The notes: a model not told the origin generated them from the sequence alone. A DNA stretch of 64,000 nucleotides from Roseibium algicola (GCF_001999245.1 NZ_CP019630.1:1612001-1676000), one strand, 5' to 3'; counted from the first letter of the stretch, positions 15,760-24,563 are shown. A program made the numbers and translations.

Positions 15760-16407
15760 ATGAGCGAAGAACAAAAATATTCCGATGAAGACCTCGAAGC
15801 CGGCCGGCTGATGTTCTGCCGTCCGTGGGATTTTCTCACCAGCGTCACCGACATGGCCAACCTGCCGGAAGCGGCCGGAGCGGAGATCGCCTTTGCGGGA
15901 CGGTCGAACGTCGGCAAGTCCAGCCTGATCAACGCGCTGACCGGACGCAAGGACCTTGCCCGGACTTCGGCAACCCCGGGCCGGACACAGATGCTGAACT
16001 TCTTCATTGCTCCCGAGACGCCGCTGACGATCGTCGACATGCCGGGATACGGCTATGCGCAGGCGCCCAAGGAACTGGTGGAAGCCTGGACCCAGCTTGT
16101 GTTTTCCTATCTGCGCGGTCGGCCGAACCTGCGCCGCGTGATCCTTCTGATCGACAGCCGTCACGGCATCAAGAAGAACGATCTCGAAGCGATGGAACTG
16201 CTCGACAAGGCAGCCGTCGTCTATCAGGTCGTGCTGACCAAAGCCGACAAGATCAAACCGCCGCAACTCGTTCGCCTCATCGAGGACACGAAGGCAATCC
16301 TGCGCAAGCGGGTCGCCGCCCATCCGGAGATTCTGGCCACGTCCTCGGAAAAGAACCGCGGTGTCGACGAACTGCGGGCGGAGCTGTTTCTTCTGGCCAC
16401 CCAGTGA
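15760..16407 (+). CDS. engB: Ribosome biogenesis GTPase EngB (YihA/YsxC)
   Basis: 215 residues of a TrmE-Era-EngA-EngB type GTPase. G1 is [15 protein letters not shown]2 has [15 protein letters not shown]3 is DMPGYGYA and G4 is TKADK, all intact. It binds GTP and helps to assemble the 50S subunit in the cytoplasm. The ATG at 15760 follows GAAGG at 8-9 bases. In relatives engB usually follows yidC closely and precedes argB; here it is separated from yidC by an accessory pocket of about 3.4 kb. Confidence 0.96.
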   Translation: MSEEQKYSDEDLEAGRLMFCRPWDFLTSVTDMANLPEAAGAEIAFAGRSNVGKSSLINALTGRKDLARTSATPGRTQMLNFFIAPETPLTIVDMPGYGYAQAPKELVEAWTQLVFSYLRGRPNLRRVILLIDSRHGIKKNDLEAMELLDKAAVVYQVVLTKADKIKPPQLVRLIEDTKAILRKRVAAHPEILATSSEKNRGVDELRAELFLLATQ

Positions 16408-16504
16408 CCCGTCACTCCTGCGCCGATTGTGAAGCCACTTCAAACCGGCTATAGCAGGGGACTTTCGCGAGACATTTCCCAGCCACGGTGAGTATTTCCG
16501 TTCC

Positions 16505-17392
16505 ATGACCACGCCTGACACCGCCACACGCGCCAACATCATTGCCCATGCCCTGCCTTACATGCAGCGCTACGACAACAAGACCGTTGTCGTGAAATAC
16601 GGTGGCCATGCCATGGGCGATCCGGAACTCGGCCAGGCCTTTGCGCGCGACATCACGCTGCTGCGCCAGTCCGGGGTCAATCCGGTGGTGGTTCATGGCG
16701 GCGGGCCGCAGATCGGCAAGATGCTGCAGCGGCTGAACATCGTCAGCGAGTTCAAGGGCGGTCTGCGCGTCACCGACAGGGCCACGGTGGAAGTGGTCGA
16801 GATGGTTCTTGCCGGTTCGATCAACAAGGAAATCGTCCAGCTGATCAATGCCGAAGGCGGCCGCGCGGTCGGACTGTGCGGCAAGGACGGCAACCTGGTG
16901 ACCGCCCGCAAGCTGACCCGGACCGTGGTTGATCCGGACAGCAACATCGAAAGCGTTCTCGATCTCGGCTTCGTCGGCGAACCGGACAAGGTCGACCCGA
17001 CCGTTTTGAAGCTGGTGCTCAAGGAAGACATCATTCCGGTTGTCGCCCCGGTCGCCCCGGGCGAAGACGGCGAGACCTACAACATCAACGCCGACACCGC
17101 TGCCGGCGCCATTGCGGGCTCGCTCAACGCCAAACGGCTGCTGTTCCTGACGGACGTGCCCGGCGTTCTGGACAAGGACGGCAACCTGATCAAGCAGCTC
17201 ACTGTTGCCAAGGCGCATGAGCTGATTGCCGACGGCACCATTTCCGGCGGCATGATCCCCAAGGTCGAAACCTGTATCGAAGCTTTGGACCGCGGCGTTG
17301 AAGGCGTTGTCATCCTGAACGGCAAGGTACCGCACGCGGTGCTGCTGGAACTGTTCACCGACGGCGGCGCAGGGACGTTGATCCGCCCGTGA
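16505..17392 (+). CDS. argB: Acetylglutamate kinase
   Basis: 295 residues of the amino-acid kinase fold. It has KYGGHAMGD near the N-terminus (phosphate binding), [10 protein letters not shown] (N-acetylglutamate/ATP binding), the [13 protein letters not shown] segment and [16 protein letters not shown] near the C-terminus. It phosphorylates N-acetyl-L-glutamate, the second step of arginine synthesis. The N-terminal extension ([21 protein letters not shown]) is of the type seen in hexameric, arginine-inhibited enzymes, so feedback control is likely. The gene overlaps the next one by 4 bases (GTGA), indicating translational coupling. Confidence 0.97.
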   Translation: MTTPDTATRANIIAHALPYMQRYDNKTVVVKYGGHAMGDPELGQAFARDITLLRQSGVNPVVVHGGGPQIGKMLQRLNIVSEFKGGLRVTDRATVEVVEMVLAGSINKEIVQLINAEGGRAVGLCGKDGNLVTARKLTRTVVDPDSNIESVLDLGFVGEPDKVDPTVLKLVLKEDIIPVVAPVAPGEDGETYNINADTAAGAIAGSLNAKRLLFLTDVPGVLDKDGNLIKQLTVAKAHELIADGTISGGMIPKVETCIEALDRGVEGVVILNGKVPHAVLLELFTDGGAGTLIRP

Positions 17393-18132
17393 CAGGAAAA
17401 CGCCCCCTGCCCTACGAGGGCCCGCAGGCTCATCGCCGCGACCTGAGGATCTTCAAAGGCGTCGAAGCCTGGGTCTTCGATCTGGACAATACGCTCTACC
17501 CGCACGAGAGCGACCTGTTCCCGCAGATCAACGAGCAGATCTCGCGCTATGTGCAGAAGATCCTGAACCTGCCGCCCGATGAGGCAATGGCGCATCAGAA
17601 GGAACTCTATCACGAGTTCGGCACGACCCTGCGCGGGCTGATGACCAACCACGCCATCGACCCGGACGATTACCTGCGTTTCGTCCATGATATCGACTAT
17701 TCGACCCTGAAACCCGATCCGGACCTTGCAGCCGCGATCGAGGCCTTGCCGGGCCGGAAGTTCATCTTCACCAACGGCGACCGCCCACATGCGGAACGCA
17801 CGGCGGCTGCGCTCGGCATCGCGGATCATTTCGAGGATATCTTCGACATCGTCTCGGCGGATCTTGTGCCCAAGCCCAACAAGGTCACCTACGAACGTTT
17901 CCTGGCACATACCGGCGTCGCGCCGGCACGTGCTGCCATGTTTGAAGACCTGGCCAAGAACCTGAGCGTGCCGCATGCGCTTGGCATGTGCACGACGTTG
18001 ATCCTGCCGACCGGCACGCGGGACGTGTTCCAGGAAACCTGGGACATGGAAGGCGAACCCTATCCGCATGTGGATTTCGTCACCGACGAACTGACCGGTT
18101 TCCTGAAGGCCGTGCTTGGCGCCATCAGCTAG
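17389..18132 (+). CDS. HAD-family pyrimidine 5'-nucleotidase-like hydrolase
   Basis: 247 residues, GTG start overlapping the argB stop. HAD motifs: [13 protein letters not shown] (nucleophile Asp and acid Asp); [14 protein letters not shown], the Lys in [20 protein letters not shown]. It belongs to the group related to yeast Sdt1/Phm8 pyrimidine nucleotidases, with a small helical cap. It is expected to dephosphorylate nucleoside monophosphates or similar small phosphates in the cytoplasm. The fixed coupling to argB is common in the order and suggests a housekeeping role, although the physiological substrate is not proven. Confidence 0.92.
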   Translation: MTGKRPLPYEGPQAHRRDLRIFKGVEAWVFDLDNTLYPHESDLFPQINEQISRYVQKILNLPPDEAMAHQKELYHEFGTTLRGLMTNHAIDPDDYLRFVHDIDYSTLKPDPDLAAAIEALPGRKFIFTNGDRPHAERTAAALGIADHFEDIFDIVSADLVPKPNKVTYERFLAHTGVAPARAAMFEDLAKNLSVPHALGMCTTLILPTGTRDVFQETWDMEGEPYPHVDFVTDELTGFLKAVLGAIS

Positions 18133-18210
18133 CGCCCGACCGCAGGTCAGCCCGCAATATTGCAGAAAACTGTGAAGGCACTGCACAGTTCCTGCACATC
18201 GCCAGATGCA

Positions 18211-18252
18211 TAGAAGACCTGCCGGCCGCTTGCGGACCGGCCGGTATCTTCA
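18211..18252. repeat. Imperfect hairpin downstream of the HAD gene
   Basis: The bases around GAAGACCTGCCGG...CCGGCCGGTATCTTC can fold into a long imperfect stem. It lies about 80 bases after the HAD stop and directly before the DUF817 start, so it could end the argB transcript or sit in the leader of the next gene. There is no U tract. Confidence 0.35.
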
Positions 18253-18265
18253 GCTGAGGCGTTAC

Positions 18266-19168
18266 ATGTTACCCACCGGGATCGTCCAACCTCTACAAAC
18301 CCCCTCCCGTCCAGGCTCCGGAACGGAAAGGCTCATAAATCACCTCCTGCACAGGCTGCGTCCGATCTTCGGCAAGGGCCTGTTCGGTCTGGCGGCGACG
18401 GAGTTTCTCGCCTTCGGCCTGAAGCAGGCCTATGCCTGCATCTTCGGCGGCCTGTTGCTCGCAATCATCCTTCTGACGCGGTTCGTCTATCCGGAAGACG
18501 CCGCACTCAGTCGCTACGACTTCCTGTTTCTCGCGGCCCTCGGTCTTCAGATCGCAATGCTGGCCACGCGTCTGGAAACGCTGGACGAAGCCAGGATCAT
18601 CCTGATCTTTCATGTGGTCGGCACGGTCATGGAGATTTTCAAGACCTCCGCCGGGTCCTGGATCTATCCGGAGGAAAGCCTGTTCCGCATCGGTGACGTG
18701 CCCCTGTTCACCGGGTTCATGTATGCCTCCGTCGGCAGCTATCTCGCCCGCGTTTCCCGGATCTTCCACTTCGCCTATAGCGGCTATCCGCCCTTGTGGA
18801 CCACATGGCTGTTCGCGCTCGCGATCTACGTGAATTTCTTCAGCCACCATTTCATCATCGACCTGCGGGTTGGCCTTTTCGTCTTCTTGTTTTTGCTCTT
18901 TGGACGAACCTGGGTCCATTATTCGGTGTTCCGCTACAGGCACAAGATGCCGCTGGTGCTGGGCTTTTTTCTGGTCGCCCTGTTCATCTGGATTGCGGAA
19001 AATATCGGCACTTTCGCCCGCGCCTGGCAGTACCCCGACCAGGCCGATGCATGGACACTGGTTTCAATCGCAAAGTTGAATGCATGGGTGCTTCTGATGA
19101 TCATTTCCTTTGTACTGGTCACGCTTGTGAACAGGCCGAAAAGGGAAAGTTCCGCCGAAAAAGCCTGA
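18266..19168 (+). CDS. DUF817 integral membrane protein (YoaT-like)
   Basis: About 300 residues with eight or so hydrophobic segments. Typical DUF817 signatures are present: EFLAFGLKQAYACIFGG, LARYDFLFLAALGLQI-type segment, RLETLDEARIILIFHVVGTVMEIFKTSAGSWIYPE, FRIGDVPLFTGFMYASVGSYLAR, NFFSHHFIIDLR, and MPLVLGFFLVALFIWIAENIGTFARAWQYPDQ. The conserved His, Asp and Glu residues within membrane segments suggest a metal site or catalytic centre in the bilayer, but no function is known. The ATG at 18266 is preferred to one 60 bases earlier because the family starts near it and TGAGGCG precedes it. Confidence 0.88.
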   Translation: MLPTGIVQPLQTPSRPGSGTERLINHLLHRLRPIFGKGLFGLAATEFLAFGLKQAYACIFGGLLLAIILLTRFVYPEDAALSRYDFLFLAALGLQIAMLATRLETLDEARIILIFHVVGTVMEIFKTSAGSWIYPEESLFRIGDVPLFTGFMYASVGSYLARVSRIFHFAYSGYPPLWTTWLFALAIYVNFFSHHFIIDLRVGLFVFLFLLFGRTWVHYSVFRYRHKMPLVLGFFLVALFIWIAENIGTFARAWQYPDQADAWTLVSIAKLNAWVLLMIISFVLVTLVNRPKRESSAEKA

Positions 19169-19199
19169 CCCATCTCGACAGGGTCTCCGGGGTTCATTA

Positions 19200-19214
19200 T
19201 TGAAGAATATTCAA
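19200..19214. promoter_or_regulatory. Possible LysR-type operator (TTGAA-N5-TTCAA)
   Basis: The short dyad TTGAA-GAATA-TTCAA fits the T-N11-A pattern of LysR sites and lies only 18 bases before the ATG of the lysR-type gene. This position would suit autorepression. It is a weak prediction. Confidence 0.35.
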
Positions 19215-19231
19215 CTTTCCGGAGATCGACC

Positions 19232-20095
19232 ATGGCGTCCCTGCGTGCGCTACATGCCTTTTCCCTGCTGGCCCACCACGGGCGTGCGTCGCTTGCGGCC
19301 GAAAAGCTCGGGGTTTCGCCTTCGGCGCTGTCCCACCTGATGCGCAAGCTGGAAAACGAGCTTGGTGCGACGCTGGTCAACCGGGATGGGCGCGGGCTCA
19401 CCCTGACAGAAGAAGGACAGCGCCTGGCCCTGAGCATGGGCGATGCCTTCGACCGCATCGAAGAGGCTGTCGACAGCTTCCGTCGGCGCGGCCGGACGGA
19501 GCTGAGGATCAGCACCGTCTCGACCTTTGCCACCCGCTGGCTGATCCCCCGCTTGCCGGATTTCCAGGCGAGCCAGCCGGATGTGGAACTGCTGTTGTCC
19601 GCGTCCACTCGCATGGTTGATCTCGATCGCGAAAACTACGATTGCGCCATACGGCTGGGCACCGGCAACTGGCCGAGTGTCGAGAGCCACCTCTTGTGGA
19701 AGGAACACCTGGCGGTGGCCCTGGCACCCGGCCTGCTGCGTGGCAAGGATGCCACCGACACATCCGTTCTGAGCGGCCTCAGGCTTCTGCACAGCGCCTC
19801 GCGGCGTGGCGACTGGGTGCGCTGGCTGGAGGAGGCCGGGCTCAGCCATTCCGACACGAAATCGGGAACCGTGCTGCAGAGCCGGGACCTTGCCATCCAG
19901 GCTGCCATAGCAGGGATGGGCGCGATCGTGATCGACAGACGCTTCGTCTCCCAGGAACTGGAGGCAGGACACCTGATCATGCCGGACTGGAAACTGGTTG
20001 AACTGGAGACCGGATACTGGTTTGTGCGCTCGCCCGCCCGCACCTTGACCCGCCCCGTGGCCGCCTTTCGGGACTGGCTGCAAACCACTGTCTGA
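19232..20095 (+). CDS. LysR-family regulator, GcvA-like
   Basis: 287 residues. The N-terminal winged helix-turn-helix (MASLRALHAFSLLAHHGRASLAAEKLGVSPSALSHLMRKLE) is followed by a linker helix and the periplasmic-binding-type effector domain (LRISTVSTFATRWLIPRLPDFQ...PDVELLLSAS...YDCAIRLG). The phrase 'FATRWLIPRL..F' and 'D.AIR.G' place it near GcvA-type regulators. CCGGAG lies 11 bases before the ATG. There is no divergent partner gene: the gene upstream is in the same direction and the next downstream gene is an unrelated secreted protein. The regulated target is therefore not obvious. Confidence 0.92.
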   Translation: MASLRALHAFSLLAHHGRASLAAEKLGVSPSALSHLMRKLENELGATLVNRDGRGLTLTEEGQRLALSMGDAFDRIEEAVDSFRRRGRTELRISTVSTFATRWLIPRLPDFQASQPDVELLLSASTRMVDLDRENYDCAIRLGTGNWPSVESHLLWKEHLAVALAPGLLRGKDATDTSVLSGLRLLHSASRRGDWVRWLEEAGLSHSDTKSGTVLQSRDLAIQAAIAGMGAIVIDRRFVSQELEAGHLIMPDWKLVELETGYWFVRSPARTLTRPVAAFRDWLQTTV

Positions 20096-20225
20096 ACACT
20101 GCAATTGGCGACACCTGCTTGCCATCCTCTTCAAAAAGGCCCCATTATTTGCGCGAGCTGCCAGATAACCATTCAACACAATGGTCCGGCGCAGCTTTTC
20201 ATGGGGATACTTTGGGGGAAGTATT

Positions 20226-20606
20226 ATGCGTAAGGGGCTTTTGAGCGCCGTCTTGTTGGCGTTCTCATTTGTTTATTTTGCCGCCGCTGCCTTGCCGGCA
20301 TCAGCGGAAACACTGCACTGGCGGTTCGAAAGCAAACATCCGAACATTGTCGATGTGGAACTCTATTCTGATACCCGCCGCGGACACGTCTGGCCGGGCA
20401 ACAAGAAGATCTACGTGCTCGACGACTTTTCGACGAAGACGATCAACATATCCTGCCAGCGCGGCGAAAAGGTCTGCTATGGCGCCTGGGTGCGCAATCG
20501 CAACAATCTCTACTGGGGCGTGGGCTACAAGAACCGCAATCGCTGTTCCAACTGCTGCTACACCTGCAATGGCGGCCAGACCAAGGTGATCGTCCTCAAT
20601 CCTTGA
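20226..20606 (+). CDS. Small secreted Cys-rich protein, unknown function
   Basis: 126 residues from ATG 20226 with GGGGGAAG 4 bases upstream; an in-frame ATG at 20181 has no ribosome site. A signal peptide (MRKGLLSAVLLAFSFVYFAAAALPASA) is followed by a mature domain of about 100 residues: VDVELYSDTRRGHVWPGNKKIYVLDD, ISCQRGEKVCYGAWV, LYWGVGYKNRNRCSNCCYTC, with six cysteines of which four are clustered near the end, suggesting disulfides or a metal site. I recall similar uncharacterised periplasmic proteins in Hyphomicrobiales with the same 'RGEK-C-YGAW' and 'C-x-x-CCYTC' pattern, but no function. Confidence 0.7.
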   Translation: MRKGLLSAVLLAFSFVYFAAAALPASAETLHWRFESKHPNIVDVELYSDTRRGHVWPGNKKIYVLDDFSTKTINISCQRGEKVCYGAWVRNRNNLYWGVGYKNRNRCSNCCYTCNGGQTKVIVLNP

Positions 20607-20620
20607 GGAACTGAAAGCGA

Positions 20621-20647
20621 AACGGCCAGGCGTGATGCCCGGCCGTT
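20621..20647. terminator. Hairpin between convergent genes
   Basis: AACGGCC-A-GGC / GCC-C-GGCCGTT with a 5-base loop, located between the secreted-protein stop (20606) and the pcaF stop (20673). It can serve both directions. The T tract is short, so strength is uncertain. Confidence 0.65.
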
Positions 20648-20672
20648 CCACCTGACAATTACCGACCGACGA

Positions 20673-21875
20673 TCAGACGCCTTCGAGCGCGATCGCGATA
20701 CCCTGGCCGACACCGATGCACATGGTTGCAAGGGCGCGCTTTTCGCCGCGCTGCTGCAGCTCCAGAGCAGCCGTGCCGGCAATGCGTGCGCCCGACATGC
20801 CGAGCGGGTGCCCGAGTGCGATGGCGCCGCCATTCGGATTGACGTGGGGTGCATCCTCGGCAATTCCAAGCTGGCGCAGGACGGCAATGCCCTGGCTTGC
20901 GAAGGCTTCGTTGAGTTCGACGACATCGAAATCAGTCGGCTTGATGCCGAGCCGTTCGCACAGCTTTTTGGTTGCCGGTGCCGGGCCGATACCCATGATG
21001 CGCGGTTCGACGCCTGCCGTCGCACCGCCGGAAATGCGGGCGATCGGCGTCAGACCGTACTTGCGGATCGCTGCCTCGGACGCAACGATCAGGGCTGCCG
21101 CACCGTCATTGACGCCGGACGCGTTGCCCGCGGTGACGCTGCCGCCTTCGCGGAAGGGTGCCCGCAGTTTGGCCAGAGCTTCCAGCGAGGTTGCGCGCGG
21201 ATGTTCGTCCCTGTCGACGACAATCGGATCGCCCTTGCGCTGGGGGATGGTCACCGGCGTGATTTCCCCTGCCAGACGTCCGTTTTCCTGTGCTGCCGCC
21301 GCCTTTTCTTGCGAGCGCAGGGCAAAGGCGTCCTGGTCTTCGCGGGAGACGGCATAGTCTTCGGCAACATTCTCGCCGGTTTCGGGCATGGAATCGATGC
21401 CGTATTGCTTCTTCATCAGCGGGTTGACGAAACGCCAGCCGATGGTGGTGTCGAAAATCTCGTTCTGGCGTGAAAACGCTGTTTCCGCCTTGGGCATGAC
21501 GAAGGGAGCGCGGGACATGGATTCCACGCCGCCGGCAATCGCCAGCTCCATTTCACCCGCCTTGATGGCCCGAGCCGCGCTGATGACCGCATCCATGCCC
21601 GAACCGCACAGGCGGTTCAACGTGGTGCCGGGCACGGTTTCCGGCAGCCCGGCAAGCAGCAGGCTCATGCGCGCCACGTTGCGGTTGTCTTCACCAGCCT
21701 GGTTGGCGCAGCCGAAAAAGACTTCCTCAACCGCCGCCCAGTCCATGTCCTGATTACGCTCCATCAGCGCTTTCAGCGGAATGGCGCCAAGGTCATCGGC
21801 GCGGACGGAGGACAGCGCCCCGCCGAAGCGGCCGATGGGCGTACGGATATAGTCGCAGATAAAGGCTTCAGCCAT
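20673..21875 (-). CDS. pcaF: 3-oxoadipyl-CoA thiolase
   Basis: 400 residues, the usual length. Type II thiolase signatures are intact: the nucleophilic Cys in LNRLCGSGMDAV, VESMSRAPFVM, the His in GGAIALGHPLGMSG and the second Cys in TMCIGVGQG. The N-terminus AEAFICDYIRTPIGRFGGALS and the placement directly behind the CoA-transferase genes indicate the beta-ketoadipyl-CoA thiolase rather than acetoacetyl-CoA thiolase. It cleaves 3-oxoadipyl-CoA to succinyl-CoA and acetyl-CoA, the last step of protocatechuate/catechol breakdown. It starts 1 base after the pcaJ stop, so translation is coupled. Confidence 0.93.
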   Translation of the reverse strand: MAEAFICDYIRTPIGRFGGALSSVRADDLGAIPLKALMERNQDMDWAAVEEVFFGCANQAGEDNRNVARMSLLLAGLPETVPGTTLNRLCGSGMDAVISAARAIKAGEMELAIAGGVESMSRAPFVMPKAETAFSRQNEIFDTTIGWRFVNPLMKKQYGIDSMPETGENVAEDYAVSREDQDAFALRSQEKAAAAQENGRLAGEITPVTIPQRKGDPIVVDRDEHPRATSLEALAKLRAPFREGGSVTAGNASGVNDGAAALIVASEAAIRKYGLTPIARISGGATAGVEPRIMGIGPAPATKKLCERLGIKPTDFDVVELNEAFASQGIAVLRQLGIAEDAPHVNPNGGAIALGHPLGMSGARIAGTAALELQQRGEKRALATMCIGVGQGIAIALEGV

Positions 21876-21876
21876 T

Positions 21877-22545
21877 TCACACCTCGGGAACAACAAGATC
21901 GGCGACAGCGCCGGGAACAAGAAGCTCAGCACCGGTCACCGCCTGAAGATCTTCAAGCGACAGTCCGGGCAGTTTTTCACGCAGCACGAAGCGGCCGTTC
22001 TCGATATCGATCACCGCAAGGCTGGTATAGACACGAGTGACGCAGCCAACACCGGTGAGCGGCAGCGAACAGCGCTTGACCAGTTTCGGCTGGCCGTTCT
22101 TGGTGACGTGGTCGGTGATAACGGCAACCCGCTTGGCACCATGCACGAGATCCATCGCCCCGCCGACGGCAGGCACACCCTTGGGGCCGGTCGACCAGTT
22201 GGCGAGGTCGCCGTTTTCGGCAATTTCATAAGCGCCCAGAATGGCCACATCCAGATGACCGCCGCGAACCATCGCGAAGCTGTCGGCATGGTGGAAAAAG
22301 GCCGCGCCTGGCTTCAACGTGACGGCTTTCTTGCCGGCATTGATCAGGTCCCAGTCCTCCGAACCAGGCTCCGGGGCCTGGCCGAAACCCAGAAGTCCGT
22401 TCTCGGTGTGAAAGATCGCCTCGCGTCCCTCTGGCTGAAACTGGGCGACCTTTTCCGGGAAGCCGATGCCGAGGTTCACATAGGCGCCGTCGGCAATATC
22501 CTGTGCCGCACGCCAGGCGATCTGGTTGTTTGAAAGCTTTTCCAT
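21877..22545 (-). CDS. pcaJ: 3-oxoadipate CoA-transferase subunit B
   Basis: 222 residues. The beta-subunit active-site Glu lies in IFHTENGLLGFG. Other family features are AYVNLGIGFPEKVAQF, the GGHLDVAILGAYEI segment and TDHVTKNGQPKLVKRCSLPLTG. Together with PcaI it transfers CoA from succinyl-CoA to 3-oxoadipate. The start at 22545 has GGAGG upstream and lies 1 base after the pcaI stop. General 3-oxoacid (SCOT) transferases look similar; the operon with pcaF and a PcaR-type regulator decides the call. Confidence 0.9.
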   Translation of the reverse strand: MEKLSNNQIAWRAAQDIADGAYVNLGIGFPEKVAQFQPEGREAIFHTENGLLGFGQAPEPGSEDWDLINAGKKAVTLKPGAAFFHHADSFAMVRGGHLDVAILGAYEIAENGDLANWSTGPKGVPAVGGAMDLVHGAKRVAVITDHVTKNGQPKLVKRCSLPLTGVGCVTRVYTSLAVIDIENGRFVLREKLPGLSLEDLQAVTGAELLVPGAVADLVVPEV

Positions 22546-22546
22546 C

Positions 22547-23278
22547 TCAGGCCTCCAGCGGATAGGCGGCATTGGCGCGGTTGAGGTCTTCTTCCTGCAG
22601 CGGATTGGCCACCTCAACGACCTTTTGAACGAAGATACCCGGCGTGACGACGACCTCGGGATCGATCCCGCCCGCTTCGACGATCCGGCTTGCCTGCACG
22701 ATGGCCTCCGCGGCAGCCATGCACATCAGCGGATTGAAGTTACGGGCTGCCATGCGATAGGTCAGGTTTCCAAAGGTATCCGCTGTTTCGGCTTTCACCA
22801 GCGCAACATCCGCCTTCAGCCAGCGTTCCTGCACATACATCCGGCCGTCGAATTCGGCGACCGGCTTGTCCTTTGCCAGATCCGTTCCGTAGGAAGACGG
22901 TGTGTAGAAGGCGGGAATACCCGCACCGCCCGCGCGGATCCTTTCCGCCAGCGTGCCCTGGGGCACTAGTTCCAGCTCGATGCCGCCTGCCAGGTACATC
23001 TCGGTGAAGACCACCGGATCGGCAGAGCGCGGGAAGGAGCAGATCAGCTTGCGCACCATGCCCGCCTCGATGAGCGCGGCCAGGCCCACATGACCGTTGC
23101 CGGCATTGTTGTTGATGACCACGAGGTCCTTCGGATGCCCCGTCTCGCGATAGCGGTCGATCAGCGCGTGGATCAGCTCGATGGGAGATCCGGAGCCGCC
23201 GAAGCCGCCGATCATCACCGTCATGCCGTCCTCGATCCCCGCCACGGCGGTGGCAAGGTCGGAAACCGTCTTGTCCAT
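22547..23278 (-). CDS. pcaI: 3-oxoadipate CoA-transferase subunit A
   Basis: 243 residues starting MDKTVSDLATAVAGIEDG. The CoA-binding loop is GGFGGSGSPIELI, followed by VVINNNAGNGHVGLAALI and ELVPQGTLAERIRAGGAGIPAFYTPSSYGT, all characteristic of the alpha subunit. The start at 23278 has the ribosome site GGAGA; an ATG 24 bases upstream is less likely. It is the first gene of the pcaIJF operon. The upstream genes for protocatechuate cleavage and lactone steps (pcaDCHGB) are not in this window. Confidence 0.91.
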   Translation of the reverse strand: MDKTVSDLATAVAGIEDGMTVMIGGFGGSGSPIELIHALIDRYRETGHPKDLVVINNNAGNGHVGLAALIEAGMVRKLICSFPRSADPVVFTEMYLAGGIELELVPQGTLAERIRAGGAGIPAFYTPSSYGTDLAKDKPVAEFDGRMYVQERWLKADVALVKAETADTFGNLTYRMAARNFNPLMCMAAAEAIVQASRIVEAGGIDPEVVVTPGIFVQKVVEVANPLQEEDLNRANAAYPLEA

Positions 23279-23417
23279 CATTGTCTCCTTCTCGCGCATC
23301 ACCTGAAGCGGCCGGCGCTTGCAAGAGGACAGGCTGTCTCCTGAACTCTGGGCCAGCCCGCCAACAGGCTTTGCAGTGCCAAAGGAGATAGCGACGGCAG
23401 GTGTCTTTCGTCCAACT

Positions 23418-23460
23418 GATTTGTGCGATATGCTTCATTTGTTTACATATCGCACAAATC
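23418..23460. promoter_or_regulatory. Perfect 15-bp inverted repeat operator between pcaI and pcaR
   Basis: Left arm GATTTGTGCGATATG (23418-23432) and right arm CATATCGCACAAATC (23446-23460) are exact reverse complements around a 13-base AT-rich spacer. The site lies 22 bases upstream of the IclR-type gene and 140 bases upstream of pcaI. Position and length fit an operator for the adjacent regulator controlling both directions. Confidence 0.8.
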
Positions 23461-23482
23461 GACATCAGATGAGACAAATCAC

Positions 23483-24241
23483 ATGATTGCGGAACGGGAC
23501 ATCATGGGGGGCCTGGCCAAGGGCTTGCAGGTTATCGAAACCTTCACCGCAGACAGTCCTCGCCAGTCGATCTCCGAGGTTGCGAATGCATCCGGCCTTG
23601 ACCGGGCAACCTCCCGCCGCTGCCTGCTGACACTGGCGCACCTGGGATATGCCAACTGGGACGGCAAGTTCTTCACGCTGACCCCGCAGGTGCTGCGGCT
23701 GGGGACCGCCTGCCTTGCCACCATGCCCTTGCCCCGTGTGGTGCAGCCTCTGCTCGATCACCTATCGGAGCAGATCGGCGAAAGCTCGTCGGTGTCGATC
23801 CTTGACGGCGACGAGATCGTCTATGTGGCCCGCGCCGCCCGAACGAAGGTCATGTCGATTGCGCTGATGCCGGGTTCGCGGTTGCCGGCCCATTGCTCGT
23901 CGATGGGCCGCGTCATGCTGGCCGCTCTGCCGGAGAACGAGGCCAAGGCGCGGCTGGAGGCCATGACCCTGACTGCGCTGACACCAAAAACTCTCACCCG
24001 GGTGGACGCCATTCTGGCCGAACTTGCCAGTATCCGCAGCCAGGGCTTCGCGATGATCGATCAGGAAGTCGAACCCGGACTGTGTTCCATCGCGGTCCCG
24101 GTTCAAAATTCCCACGGCCACACGATTGCCGCGCTCAATGTCGGTTACGCCAGCACATCCGCCGCGCCGGAAACGGCAAAAACAAAGTTCCTCCCAGCCC
24201 TGCTGAACATCCAGACGGAGTTGAGCCCGCTGCTGACGTGA
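23483..24241 (+). CDS. pcaR: IclR-family regulator PcaR/PcaU type
   Basis: 252 residues from ATG 23483 (MIAERDIMGGLAKGLQVIETF). The N-terminal winged helix-turn-helix (QSISEVANASGLDRATSRRCLLTLAHLGY) is followed by the ligand-binding IclR domain (SSVSILDGDEIVYVARA...MSIALMPGSRLPAHCSSMGRVMLAAL...GFAMIDQEVEPGLCSIAVPV). The 'GLAKGL.VIE.F' and 'LPAHCSSMGRV.LA' phrases are typical of the PcaR/PcaU/PobR branch, which usually responds to beta-ketoadipate or protocatechuate. It is divergent from pcaIJF across the perfect inverted repeat. An ATG 60 bases earlier would lie inside the operator and is unlikely to be the start. Confidence 0.9.
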   Translation: MIAERDIMGGLAKGLQVIETFTADSPRQSISEVANASGLDRATSRRCLLTLAHLGYANWDGKFFTLTPQVLRLGTACLATMPLPRVVQPLLDHLSEQIGESSSVSILDGDEIVYVARAARTKVMSIALMPGSRLPAHCSSMGRVMLAALPENEAKARLEAMTLTALTPKTLTRVDAILAELASIRSQGFAMIDQEVEPGLCSIAVPVQNSHGHTIAALNVGYASTSAAPETAKTKFLPALLNIQTELSPLLT

Positions 24242-24345
24242 GCTGTATTTGAATGAGGAGCAGATGGATCTGCTTGCGAAACCTCTCCCGCCAGGTCGGA
24301 CTTCCCCCGAGGTTGGCAATTAACCTTCTCTCTCACCCTCTCCGT

Positions 24346-24471
24346 CGTCATCCCGGCCAAGCGAAGCGCGAGCCGGGATCGGGGAGCCCCGGAAATTACT
24401 TCTTTGTACGCAAAACGAACGGTCTCCGCGCCCCGATCCCGGATCTTCGCTGCGCTTCGTCCGGGATGACG
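24346..24471. repeat. Long intergenic palindromic element
   Basis: A nested dyad. The outer arms CGTCATCCCGG / CCGGGATGACG (24346-24356, 24461-24471) are exact complements, as are the inner arms CCGGGATCGGGG / CCCCGATCCCGG (24373-24384, 24431-24442). Between them are related GCGAAGCGC-type runs and an AT-rich tip. Such 'GTCATCCCGG...CCGGGATGAC' elements are known as dispersed intergenic repeats in alphaproteobacteria. It lies in the 322-base gap between the convergent pcaR and TIGR01777 genes, which contains nothing else. Confidence 0.8.
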
Positions 24472-24563
24472 ATGGAGAGGGAATCGTGAGCTGAGGAAGC
24501 CGGCGTCTGCCGCCGCCCCCTTTTTGATCACAGCGCATGACCACTTTGTCATTTCAGCCCCAT

